Shown piece after piece: positions 1 to 5,497 of a stretch of DNA of 9,761 nucleotides; positions within the stretch are counted from its first letter, which is position 1; each line of letters begins with the position of its first letter. The translations under genes and the position numbers were made by a program. The DNA lies in assembly GCA_910586345.1 (NCBI GenBank), contig CAJUHC010000016.1, positions 13,728-23,488 on the forward strand, read 5' to 3'. The notes under the pieces are model-generated. The model was not told where the DNA came from and did no database searches. It saw only the letters and a list, made by a program, of their open reading frames with translations. Origin of the DNA: an uncultured Christensenella sp. (GTDB lineage: Bacteria > Bacillota > Clostridia > Christensenellales > Borkfalkiaceae).

Positions 1-919
1 CCGTCGGAAGCGCGCCAGCGCCTCGGCCGTATAACATTACGTCTTCAACACTGTCGCCCGTAATATAAACCGCGTTATAGCTATCGTTAATGTTTGCAAG
101 CGGATGACTGTTTTTGATAAACGCAGGATGCACTCTGACTTCTATTCCGTTATCCGAATTTTTTCCGACGGCGAGAAGTTTAAGAGCATAACCAAGCCTT
201 TTACCGTAACTTATATCGATTAAATCAATATCCGTAATACCTTCGCGGTATACTTTCGAAAAAGGAATTTTGGTATGGAAAGATATGCTTGAAAGTATCG
301 AGAGTTTATAAGCCGCGTCGTAACCTTCAACGTCCGCAGAAGGATTCGCCTCGGCGTAACCGAGCTTCTGCGCCTCTTTTAAAACTTCCTGATAAGACGC
401 GCCGTCGTCAGACATTTTCGTTAAAATAAAATTGGTCGTACCGTTAATTATACCCGTCATAGACAAAATTTTATTGCCTTGAAGGTTATCGATAAGTGCT
501 CTGATTACAGGTACGCCGCCGACACAGCTTGCTTCGTAAAAAAGCCCGCACTTATTTTTCTTAGCCGTTTTTTCCAGCTCGTGGCTATACTTGCAGAAAA
601 GTTCTTTATTCGAAGTTACTACCGATTTACCTGCGTTAAGCGCGGCAAGCACGAAAGTTTTTGCAGGCTCGACTCCGCCCATAACTTCAACGACGACGTC
701 CACTTCGGGATTCGAACATATCTCGGCGATATTCGCGGCAATTTTGTTTGCTTCTATTCCGAGAGCGAGCGCTCGCTCGGTTTTCAGTTCGAGAACGCTT
801 TCGACGTTTATGTCAATACCGTGATTCTTTTTATAAAATTCTCTGTGTTCAGTGAGAATTTTATAAGTTCCGCCGCCTACGACGCCCAGACCGAGAATCG
901 CAACTCCGACTTTTTTCAT
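1..919 (-). CDS. hom: Homoserine dehydrogenase, 3' end cut off by the window edge
   Basis: Reduces L-aspartate semialdehyde to L-homoserine with NAD(P)H, the branch-point step towards threonine and methionine in the cytoplasm. The 306 visible codons hold an N-terminal Rossmann fold (GLGVVG at residues 10-15), SNKELF at 103-108, CVGGVP at 132-137, INGTTNFIL at 158-166 in the catalytic domain, the EGYDAAYKLSIL segment at 198-209 with the conserved catalytic Lys205, and GRGAGALPT at 298-306. Full-length family members run to about 400-430 residues, so the missing part should be the end of the catalytic domain plus a C-terminal ACT regulatory domain; I cannot see whether the ACT domain is present. 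The ATG at 919 has a GGAGG at 927-931, 7 bases upstream, lying inside the end of coaX. The coaX stop is only 2 bases away, so translation is probably coupled. Confidence 0.95.
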   Translation of the reverse strand, partial: MKKVGVAILGLGVVGGGTYKILTEHREFYKKNHGIDINVESVLELKTERALALGIEANKIAANIAEICSNPEVDVVVEVMGGVEPAKTFVLAALNAGKSVVTSNKELFCKYSHELEKTAKKNKCGLFYEASCVGGVPVIRALIDNLQGNKILSMTGIINGTTNFILTKMSDDGASYQEVLKEAQKLGYAEANPSADVEGYDAAYKLSILSSISFHTKIPFSKVYREGITDIDLIDISYGKRLGYALKLLAVGKNSDNGIEVRVHPAFIKNSHPLANINDSYNAVYITGDSVEDVMLYGRGAGALPT

Positions 920-921
920 TG

Positions 922-1713
922 TTAAGCCTCCGTGCTGTTTAATTCATACAAATATTTCAGACCTTCGAGGGTCAGAAGTTTATCTACCTTATCGATACAG
1001 GCAGTCTCTTTTGCAATAATTTCAGAAAATCCACCTGTAGCAACGGTTTTCATTTCATCGCATTTCATTTCACGCTTGATTTTCTTTACGATGTATTCAA
1101 CAAGCCCAGCGAAACCGAAAACTATTCCCGCCTGCATATTCGTAACGGTATTTTTACATATAATGCTCGAAGGACGTTCGATTTCGACCCTCGGGAGCTT
1201 GGCCGTACCGTTTACCAGGCTATCCAAAGACCCCTTTATCCCGGGAGCAATAACTCCGCCTATGAATTCGCCTTTTTTATCAATAATATTGAAAGTAGTA
1301 GCAGTACCGAAATCCACCACGATAAGCGGAGCACCGTATTTCCTGATAGCGGAAACGTTATTCACCACTCTGTCGGCTCCTACTTCTTTCGCGTTATCGG
1401 CTTTAATGTTTAAACCCGTTTTGAGTCCGGGAGCAAGCATTTTAGGCGTTATATTAAGATAAGTATGGCACATTCGCTCCAAAGTATAATCGAGCTGAGG
1501 AACAACCGACGAAATTATACCTCCGATTATATCCTCTGTCTTTATTTTATTATTTCCGAGAATACTTATGAGTTGTCCGCCGTATTCGTCGGAAGTTTTT
1601 TTATAATCGGTAGCAACACGGAAACTCAAAGCGAGATTATCCCCGTCGAATATAGCATATTTTATATTCGTATTGCCAACGTCCATACAAATTATCATTT
1701 TATTTTCTTGCAC
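922..1713 (-). CDS. coaX: Type III pantothenate kinase
   Basis: Phosphorylates pantothenate to 4'-phosphopantothenate with ATP, the first step of coenzyme A synthesis; type III enzymes need a monovalent cation and are not feedback-inhibited by CoA. It has the ASKHA-fold landmarks of CoaX: DVGNTN at residues 11-16 (phosphate loop), SSVVP at 68-72, GADR at 112-115, DFGTATT at 134-140, GGVIAPG at 152-158 and TGG at 227-229. Its 263 residues are normal for the family. The listed start is a GTG at 1713 with an AAGAAGG 4 bases upstream; it overlaps the transporter gene by 14 bases. An ATG at 1698 would put the first Asp at residue 6, as in many homologues, and leave a 1-base gap, but it has no good ribosome site of its own. 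It lies between a vitamin transporter and hom in one apparent operon. Confidence 0.95.
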   Translation of the reverse strand: MQENKMIICMDVGNTNIKYAIFDGDNLALSFRVATDYKKTSDEYGGQLISILGNNKIKTEDIIGGIISSVVPQLDYTLERMCHTYLNITPKMLAPGLKTGLNIKADNAKEVGADRVVNNVSAIRKYGAPLIVVDFGTATTFNIIDKKGEFIGGVIAPGIKGSLDSLVNGTAKLPRVEIERPSSIICKNTVTNMQAGIVFGFAGLVEYIVKKIKREMKCDEMKTVATGGFSEIIAKETACIDKVDKLLTLEGLKYLYELNSTEA

Positions 1714-2314
1714 CCAACCTTCTTCTGACTACTCTGTCAACGGTAAAAACCGCAGGCGATAATACCATATTTATCGCAAACTCAATTATAAAATTAATAC
1801 CCGCACAGCCTATAAATAAAAAATAAACCAAAGTCTGCCCGTCGGCAACAAAATTAGAATTAAGCGTATCGGACATTAAAAGAGCGCCTAATATGAACAA
1901 ACCCGTATTTAAAATCGGAGCGAATGCCGAAGCGACGAATACTGCTACATAAGAATTTTTTCGTGAAATAAGTCTGAACAACAAACCCGATATCAAACCT
2001 GCCGCCGTTCCCTTAACAAGACAGGTCAGCGCAGTAAGTACCGGATGTTCGCCAAAGAGAATAAACGTAAAAGGGTCAGCCCCCGTTACGCCGTATATCA
2101 GAACTATAAACCCGAATATAAAGCCGAGGAAAGCTCCTGCCATAGGACCCAACAGTATACCGCCCAATACTATGGGTACCAAAACAAAACTCAAACTCGT
2201 TGCGCCGATTTTGAAGTAACCTCCGCAAACCTGCAAAACAACTACCAACGCCACTAAAACCGCAAGAACAGAAATGTTTCTTGCGGAAAAGAAATTACTT
2301 CCTTTCTTTTCCAT
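1700..2314 (-). CDS. panT: ECF transporter S component, probably for pantothenate
   Basis: Substrate-binding membrane subunit of an energy-coupling-factor vitamin transporter, expected to dock onto a shared EcfT/EcfA/EcfA' module encoded elsewhere. The 204-residue product is almost wholly membrane-embedded, with about six hydrophobic segments near residues 12-30, 41-56, 58-76, 93-114, 122-146 and 163-190. The small-residue-rich first helix (AVLVALVVVLQ) matches the EcfT-contact helix of S components, and a basic tail (RVVRRRLGARK) ends it. Length and topology fit the riboflavin/pantothenate-type S family. The substrate call is inferred from overlap with coaX; the protein alone does not prove it, and riboflavin or another vitamin is possible. 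The ATG at 2314 is preferred to an upstream in-frame codon at 2350 because a GGAGG (2320-2324) lies 5 bases before it. No pantothenate biosynthesis genes are in the window. Confidence 0.8.
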   Translation of the reverse strand: MEKKGSNFFSARNISVLAVLVALVVVLQVCGGYFKIGATSLSFVLVPIVLGGILLGPMAGAFLGFIFGFIVLIYGVTGADPFTFILFGEHPVLTALTCLVKGTAAGLISGLLFRLISRKNSYVAVFVASAFAPILNTGLFILGALLMSDTLNSNFVADGQTLVYFLFIGCAGINFIIEFAINMVLSPAVFTVDRVVRRRLGARK

Positions 2315-2319
2315 AAAAA

Positions 2320-2324
2320 CCTCC
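2320..2324 (-). promoter_or_regulatory. Ribosome binding site that fixes the panT start
   Basis: GGAGG on the minus strand, 5 bases before the ATG at 2314. It favours that start over one 12 codons upstream, whose extra N-terminus is charged and precedes the membrane region. A tiny CCC-GAAA-GGG hairpin (2332-2341) sits just upstream in the transcript. Confidence 0.75.
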
Positions 2325-2359
2325 GTCGAATCCCTTTCGGGTATCCGCAAATAAAAAAA

Positions 2360-2389
2360 ATTATACTCTCATACGGTCGGATTTAACAA
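2360..2389 (-). promoter_or_regulatory. Candidate promoter P2 for panT-coaX-hom
   Basis: On the minus strand, TTGTTA (2384-2389) and a consensus TATAAT (2360-2365) are separated by 18 bases. Transcription would begin near 2353, leaving a leader of roughly 40 bases before panT. The -35 box falls inside the loop of an imperfect palindrome at 2374-2398, so this may be the regulated promoter of the pair. Confidence 0.5.
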
Positions 2390-2398
2390 TATCCGCCG
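2374..2398. promoter_or_regulatory. Imperfect palindrome over the P2 -35 box (possible operator or leader hairpin)
   Basis: On the plus strand CGG-T-CGGAT (2374-2382) is the reverse complement of ATCCG-CCG (2391-2398) apart from one bulged base, around an 8-base centre that contains the P2 -35 box. As DNA it could bind a dimeric repressor; as RNA in a transcript from P1 it would form an 8-bp hairpin. I do not recognise it as the site of a known regulator. Confidence 0.35.
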
Positions 2399-2421
2399 AA
2401 AGCACCTTGTTTATTTAAAAT

Positions 2422-2450
2422 ATTATAACATTACCGTTATATTTATGCAA
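2422..2450 (-). promoter_or_regulatory. Candidate promoter P1 for panT-coaX-hom (extended -10)
   Basis: On the minus strand, TTGCAT (2445-2450), a 17-base spacer and TATAAT (2422-2427) preceded by TGT make an extended -10 (TGnTATAAT). Transcription would begin near 2415, giving a leader of about 100 bases that carries the 2374-2398 inverted repeat. Confidence 0.55.
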
Positions 2451-2473
2451 GCAATTAAAGGTTAAGTAACATT

Positions 2474-2502
2474 TTTACGGAAATATTAATATTATTTAAT
2501 AT
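2474..2502 (+). promoter_or_regulatory. Weak candidate promoter for the cysteine-rich small gene
   Basis: TTTACG (2474-2479), 17 bases, TAATAT (2497-2502): each box matches the sigma-A consensus at 4 of 6 positions in very AT-rich DNA. Transcription would begin near 2509 with a leader of about 70 bases. Spacing is right but the boxes are poor; a sporulation sigma factor or another site is possible. Confidence 0.25.
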
Positions 2503-2520
2503 ACGTGATATACGCGGAAA

Positions 2521-2569
2521 CTGCATAGGCAAAACTAAATTTACATACCGCCATGCAGCTAAATTTACA
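2521..2569 (+). repeat. Leader with an inverted repeat and an 11-base direct repeat
   Basis: CTGCAT-A-GGC (2521-2530) pairs with GCCATGCAG (2550-2558) as a 9-bp stem with one bulged A. Its loop contains CTAAATTTACA (2535-2545), and the same 11 bases recur at 2559-2569, running directly into the AGGAGG (2569-2574) of the next gene. This arrangement, one copy in the loop and one at the ribosome site, could be a translation control element or paired protein-binding sites. AT-richness makes part of the repeat less surprising. Confidence 0.4.
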
Positions 2570-2580
2570 GGAGGAAATTT

Positions 2581-2796
2581 ATGAACATTTTTTCGTCGTG
2601 CGGCAATAACAGCTGCCTCTGGATTTTAATTCTTTTACTTCTTGCGGCAAGTTGCAGCGGTGACGGTCTTGCAAACGTGTTAAGCGGAAGCTGTACTCCC
2701 ATACTCATTGCTTTAATTTACAGTATGTGGAAAAACGGTACGCTTGCAAATCTGTTGTGCGGCAACGGTAACGGTTGCGGATGCGGTTGTAACTAA
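2581..2796 (+). CDS. Small cysteine-rich membrane-type protein
   Basis: A 71-residue protein with 8 cysteines (7, 12, 25, 38, 60, 66, 68, 70), hydrophobic stretches at about 13-23 and 39-50, and a Gly/Asn/Cys tail ending GCGCGC-N. A perfect AGGAGG lies 6 bases before the ATG, and a strong terminator follows, so it is a real single-gene unit. Composition recalls small glycine/cysteine-rich proteins of clostridia annotated as chorion-class high-cysteine (HCB protein 13-like), some with suspected spore or envelope roles; that is resemblance in composition, not demonstrated homology. The clustered C-terminal cysteines could bind metal or form disulfides. No lipobox of the usual kind is clear: SCS at 24-26 follows a leucine-rich stretch (LLLLAASC), which could just pass as a lipoprotein signal, but there is no basic n-region. 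Confidence 0.7.
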   Translation: MNIFSSCGNNSCLWILILLLLAASCSGDGLANVLSGSCTPILIALIYSMWKNGTLANLLCGNGNGCGCGCN

Positions 2797-2810
2797 TTCA
2801 ACTAAAAAAA

Positions 2811-2843
2811 GAGGGGTTGCCCTAAGGCAACCCCTCTTACTTT
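2811..2843. terminator. Strong bidirectional terminator
   Basis: An 11-bp perfect stem, GAGGGGTTGCC (2811-2821) with GGCAACCCCTC (2826-2836), and a CTAA loop. It has seven A on the left (2804-2810), which become T in the minus direction, and a T-rich run on the right. It ends both the cysteine-rich gene (plus) and the nudF gene (minus); the nudF stop codon touches the stem. Confidence 0.95.
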
Positions 2844-3373
2844 TTTACATATGCGGAACTTATATACTTATAAACCGCTGAAACCGTTTTCCCGTCGCAA
2901 ATTTCTCCCGTTTCAATCATATTCAAAACTTTGTCGAGAGCGATAAATTCGCATTTTAAAAATTCGCCCTCGTCTAATTTTTGCGCGGTATATTCGAAAC
3001 TTTCCGCAAAATAAATACGTATTATTTCATCTGTATATCCCGGAGAAGGATATATATCAAGCATCTTTACGAGTTTCGCGCGGTATCCCGTTTCCTCTTC
3101 CAGCTCCCTTGCCGCCGCCGTTTCGCTATTCTCGCCGTAGTTAAGCTTCCCTGCGGGTACTTCGTAAAGTTCCTTTCCGTAAGCATATCTGAACTGTTTT
3201 ACAAGCAATACGGAATTATCTTTTACAAGCAATACCGCCGCCCCGCCGCTGTGTCTTACGTATTCCCTAAACGAACGGCTTTTATCCGGCAATTCGACTT
3301 CGTCAACATTTAAAGTCAGTATTTTACCTTTATAAACGGTTTCGGAATTTAATTTTTTTTCTTCAAAATTCAT
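2837..3373 (-). CDS. nudF: ADP-ribose pyrophosphatase-type Nudix hydrolase
   Basis: Predicted to hydrolyse ADP-ribose to AMP and ribose 5-phosphate in the cytoplasm, clearing a reactive by-product of NAD turnover. The complete Nudix box (GX5EX7REUXEEXGU) occupies residues 75-97: G75, E81, R89, E90, E93, E94, G96, with hydrophobic Tyr97. The N-terminal strand region (VYKGKILTL) and the EVPAGKL lead-in are typical of ADP-ribose hydrolases, as are YPSPGYTDE at 108-116 and the length of 178 residues. The ATG at 3373 is chosen because the preceding gene ends in TGA at 3370-3372, giving an ATGA overlap, and because residue 1 then matches family starts; a longer frame to 3433 would run into the neighbour. 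No strong ribosome site precedes it, so it is likely translated by coupling. Related sugar-nucleotide substrates cannot be excluded. Confidence 0.92.
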   Translation of the reverse strand: MNFEEKKLNSETVYKGKILTLNVDEVELPDKSRSFREYVRHSGGAAVLLVKDNSVLLVKQFRYAYGKELYEVPAGKLNYGENSETAAARELEEETGYRAKLVKMLDIYPSPGYTDEIIRIYFAESFEYTAQKLDEGEFLKCEFIALDKVLNMIETGEICDGKTVSAVYKYISSAYVKK

Positions 3374-4095
3374 AAAATCTGCTCGAACTGCGCAAGCATT
3401 TCTATCAAAGACGCAACGTTGTCGCTCACGCATTTATTAAATAAAATAAAATAATTGTAACCGCAGATAAGCGCGTCTATTAAATCTTCGTCGCCTTTCT
3501 TAACTGCTCCCGAAAGCGCTGAAAGCATTTTATACGAGCTGTTTTTCTCGTCTTCGGAAATAGCTGTTTCCGATATATACTGTTTTTCCGCTTCTATCGA
3601 AATCAAAACCGAAGATAAAAGATTTGCGCGCGGAGAATTACCGCTAATAGGCTCGGATTCGATTTTATCCTTGAATACTTGTCTTATAAGTTCTTCGAGA
3701 TTAGAAACGATCACCCTGCAAAATGCTTGATAACTCGCAAAATAACTGCCGTCCTCGGGGAAATATTTCTGTAAAAAATCGTTAAGATTAAGAGTATCAC
3801 GGTCGAATTCGACTAAAAGACAAAAAATGAACGCAAGTCTCTGGCCAACGGTTTGCGGAAGCACGATATAATTTCTGTTGAAGAACCCGTCGTTTTTAGT
3901 TACGAAACATTTTGATTTCTGCTCGATATAATCGAAGTTTTTCGTAACGCTGTCAAACAGTTTATAAAGTTCCGGACTGTTGACGATACATTTCAAAAGG
4001 TCTTTTATTTTGGTCGTCGCCATTATAAATTTACATTTTTTCAGCTCGCCGCATTTTTCAAGAAAAGTCAAAACCTGTTCCTTAGTACTGCTCAT
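3370..4095 (-). CDS. Unrecognised soluble protein upstream of nudF
   Basis: I do not recognise the family. The 241-residue product has no signal peptide and no convincing membrane segment, is mixed in charge and reads as mostly helical, with long amphipathic stretches (about residues 1-60, 80-150, 160-241). It has scattered cysteines (15, 21, 36, 63 and others) but no paired CxxC motif and no nucleotide-binding loop. The ATG at 4095 has an AAAGGTG about 4 bases upstream and a good promoter at 4125-4130. Its stop overlaps the start of nudF, implying co-translation and a possible link to ADP-ribose or NAD metabolism. It is transcribed divergently from the DUF4364 gene. Coding is supported by frame length, ribosome site and the stop-start overlap; function is open. 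Confidence 0.75.
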   Translation of the reverse strand: MSSTKEQVLTFLEKCGELKKCKFIMATTKIKDLLKCIVNSPELYKLFDSVTKNFDYIEQKSKCFVTKNDGFFNRNYIVLPQTVGQRLAFIFCLLVEFDRDTLNLNDFLQKYFPEDGSYFASYQAFCRVIVSNLEELIRQVFKDKIESEPISGNSPRANLLSSVLISIEAEKQYISETAISEDEKNSSYKMLSALSGAVKKGDEDLIDALICGYNYFILFNKCVSDNVASLIEMLAQFEQIL

Positions 4096-4124
4096 AATAC
4101 ACCTTTTATATTCTTATGAATTTT

Positions 4125-4153
4125 ATTATATCACACTTTATTATAAAATTAAA
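4125..4153 (-). promoter_or_regulatory. Promoter of the hypothetical-nudF operon
   Basis: On the minus strand a consensus TATAAT (4125-4130) has a weak TTTAAT -35 box (4148-4153) 17 bases upstream. Transcription would start near 4118, about 23 bases before the ATG at 4095. Confidence 0.5.
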
Positions 4154-4173
4154 TTATTTTTCGGGGAAATATC

Positions 4174-4202
4174 TTGATTTTATGCGAAATATTATGTATA
4201 AT
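4174..4202 (+). promoter_or_regulatory. Promoter of the DUF4364-TSCPD operon
   Basis: TTGATT (4174-4179), 17 bases, then consensus TATAAT (4197-4202). Transcription would start near 4209, giving a leader of about 25 bases that is U-rich (eight T at 4218-4225) and has no Shine-Dalgarno sequence. It is divergent from the promoter at 4125-4153. A 7-base repeat GAAATAT (4166-4172 and 4186-4192), 20 bases apart, flanks the -35 box. Confidence 0.65.
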
Positions 4203-4233
4203 GATTAAAAGTTTTACTTTTTTTTAGTATATT

Positions 4234-4758
4234 ATGTTGAACACAGGCGAAACTTCTATTAACAAATTAATAATACTTTTCGTCTTTGACAAAATGGAAA
4301 GCGCGTTGTCTGAAAGAACGATTGTAGATATGTGCTCTACTTCCAATACGTGGATGGGCTATATGGACTGCGTTAATATTATACACAAGCTTATCGACGA
4401 TAATTTCATATGCGTCGTCAGCGAAGACGACGACACGCTTTATACCATTACTCCAGACGGAAGGGAAACGCTTGCAAATTTTTACATAAATATACCTAAA
4501 AGCGTCAGAGAAGAAATATCGCAGTTTGTCAAAAAGAACAGCGCAAGATACCGTAACCGTCAGGAATGCCGCTCAGATTATTATCAGAATATGGACGGAA
4601 CTTTTACGGTTGCGCTTAAAATTCTCGCTACGGTTCAACCGCTTTTGGAACTTAAATTCGTTGTACCGGATAAAAAAACCGCGAAAGCCATATATAAAAA
4701 ATGGGAAGAAAAAGCCGCCGACCTTTATTCGGTCATTTATGAAAATCTTTGCGATTAG
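4234..4758 (+). CDS. DUF4364 family protein, winged-helix-like
   Basis: A 174-residue cytoplasmic protein matching the clostridial DUF4364 family in length and pattern. Residues 7-85 read as a winged-helix DNA-binding-like domain: helices around INKLIILFVFDK and the MGYMDCVNIIHKLIDDNF recognition-helix region, then a wing ending in DDTLYTITPDGRETL. This is the layout of PadR/MarR-type small regulators. The rest (about 86-174) includes a CRSDYY segment, a strand pair and a C-terminal helix rich in Lys/Glu. I infer a transcriptional regulator; its target is unknown. The ATG at 4234 is the only start that keeps the first helix whole, yet no Shine-Dalgarno precedes it. The TSCPD gene follows 11 bases after its stop. 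Confidence 0.82.
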   Translation: MLNTGETSINKLIILFVFDKMESALSERTIVDMCSTSNTWMGYMDCVNIIHKLIDDNFICVVSEDDDTLYTITPDGRETLANFYINIPKSVREEISQFVKKNSARYRNRQECRSDYYQNMDGTFTVALKILATVQPLLELKFVVPDKKTAKAIYKKWEEKAADLYSVIYENLCD

Positions 4759-4761
4759 GAG
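4757..4761 (+). promoter_or_regulatory. Ribosome binding site fixing the TSCPD start
   Basis: AGGAG overlapping the TAG stop of the DUF4364 gene, 8 bases before the ATG at 4770. It rules out the in-frame ATG at 4749, which would overlap the upstream gene and add seven residues that homologues lack. Confidence 0.75.
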
Positions 4762-4769
4762 AAAACATT

Positions 4770-5030
4770 ATGTTCGTATACTATACTTCCGGTACTTGTT
4801 CAAGACAGATTATATTCGAAGTGGATGAAGAAAACAGGTTGCATCACGTCAAATTTATAGGCGGATGCAGCGGCAACCTTCAAGGCGTAGGAAAGCTTGT
4901 GGAAGGCAGAAAACTCGACGAAGTCGAATCGCTTCTTTCCGGTATAAAATGCAAAAACAACACTTCCTGTCCAGACCAATTAAGCAAAGCCATAACGGCT
5001 TATAAAAAGTCTTTGGAAGAAAACAAATAA
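4770..5030 (+). CDS. Stand-alone TSCPD domain protein (TIGR03905 type)
   Basis: An 86-residue protein that is essentially one TSCPD domain, named after its TSCPD motif, here at residues 65-69. Other family landmarks are the TSGTCS start (6-11), VKFIGGCSGNLQG (27-39) and KLVEG (42-46). Four cysteines (10, 33, 61, 67) sit at conserved places and could form a metal site. The same domain occurs at the C-terminus of some adenosylcobalamin-dependent ribonucleotide reductases, but stand-alone copies have no established role that I can name. It shares the promoter of the DUF4364 gene and is followed at once by a terminator. The family call is firm; the function is not. Confidence 0.9.
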   Translation: MFVYYTSGTCSRQIIFEVDEENRLHHVKFIGGCSGNLQGVGKLVEGRKLDEVESLLSGIKCKNNTSCPDQLSKAITAYKKSLEENK

Positions 5031-5057
5031 AAAAAGCGGGTTGTTACCCGCTTTTTT
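5031..5057. terminator. Bidirectional terminator
   Basis: Stem GCGGGT (5036-5041) and ACCCGC (5046-5051) with loop TGTT, extended by flanking A and T runs (5031-5035, 5052-5057). It ends the plus-strand DUF4364-TSCPD unit and, read the other way, the minus-strand operon whose last gene stops at 5077. Confidence 0.92.
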
Positions 5058-5076
5058 GTTTTATGCTTTTTAAATA

Positions 5077-5490
5077 CTATAAATTTTGTAAAATATCATA
5101 AAAATCGTCCATAGTATTTCCGGCCAAGTCGTAATAGAAACATCTGCCGTAATAACCGCCCTGTGAATTATAACGTATCAGATTAAATCCGTAAGAACTT
5201 TTCTGAACGTTAATAAGCAATTTTTCGTAAGGCATTCCGTTGCTCTCGTACACTTTGCCGAAATCGAATTCTACCCAGATTCCGCTCTTTAAAACTTTAA
5301 GAGTTTCACTGTTCAAACTTACTCCGAAAGCGGGCATATCGCGCGCGCCGTCGGTCATTATTTTCCAACCCGTGAGTACATTATCAAATTCTTCTGTACC
5401 CGCGCCGTAAACGTTCATTTCTCCGTTGTTATAAACGTTTATATTTTCGGCGTTGTCAAACGATTCGTAAAGTTCTACATTTATACACAT
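5077..5490 (-). CDS. Unrecognised 137-residue protein, last gene of the nfn operon
   Basis: I do not recognise a family. The product is acidic, soluble and rich in Asn, Tyr and Phe, with no signal peptide or membrane segment. The middle (about residues 55-122) alternates hydrophobic and polar residues (GIWVEFDFGKVY, KLLINVQ, YGFNLIRYN, YYGRCFYYDL) and reads as a beta-sheet domain, followed by a short C-terminal helix (MDDFYDILQNL). There are only two cysteines (2 and 117) and no catalytic motif I can name. The ATG at 5490 lies 7 bases after the stop of the large Nfn subunit; the nearest ribosome-site-like AAGGA is about 13 bases upstream, so coupling or low expression is likely. A terminator follows. 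Coding is supported by position and frame; function is unknown. Confidence 0.68.
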   Translation of the reverse strand: MCINVELYESFDNAENINVYNNGEMNVYGAGTEEFDNVLTGWKIMTDGARDMPAFGVSLNSETLKVLKSGIWVEFDFGKVYESNGMPYEKLLINVQKSSYGFNLIRYNSQGGYYGRCFYYDLAGNTMDDFYDILQNL

Positions 5491-5497
5491 ATAGTTA

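Noticed and set aside
479..925. A 148-codon plus-strand open frame opposite hom
   Set aside because: The minus strand is clearly homoserine dehydrogenase without a break; the plus frame has no support.
932..1462. A 176-codon plus-strand open frame opposite coaX
   Set aside because: The minus strand encodes a complete type III pantothenate kinase with all motifs; the plus frame shows no family and no ribosome site.
2315..2415. Known riboswitch in the panT leader
   Set aside because: No match to a riboswitch core I know; only a short bulged hairpin and a 3-bp CCC-GAAA-GGG hairpin.
4166..4192. 7-base direct repeat GAAATAT as an operator
   Set aside because: Spacing of 20 bases is suggestive, but so short an AT-rich repeat can arise by chance.
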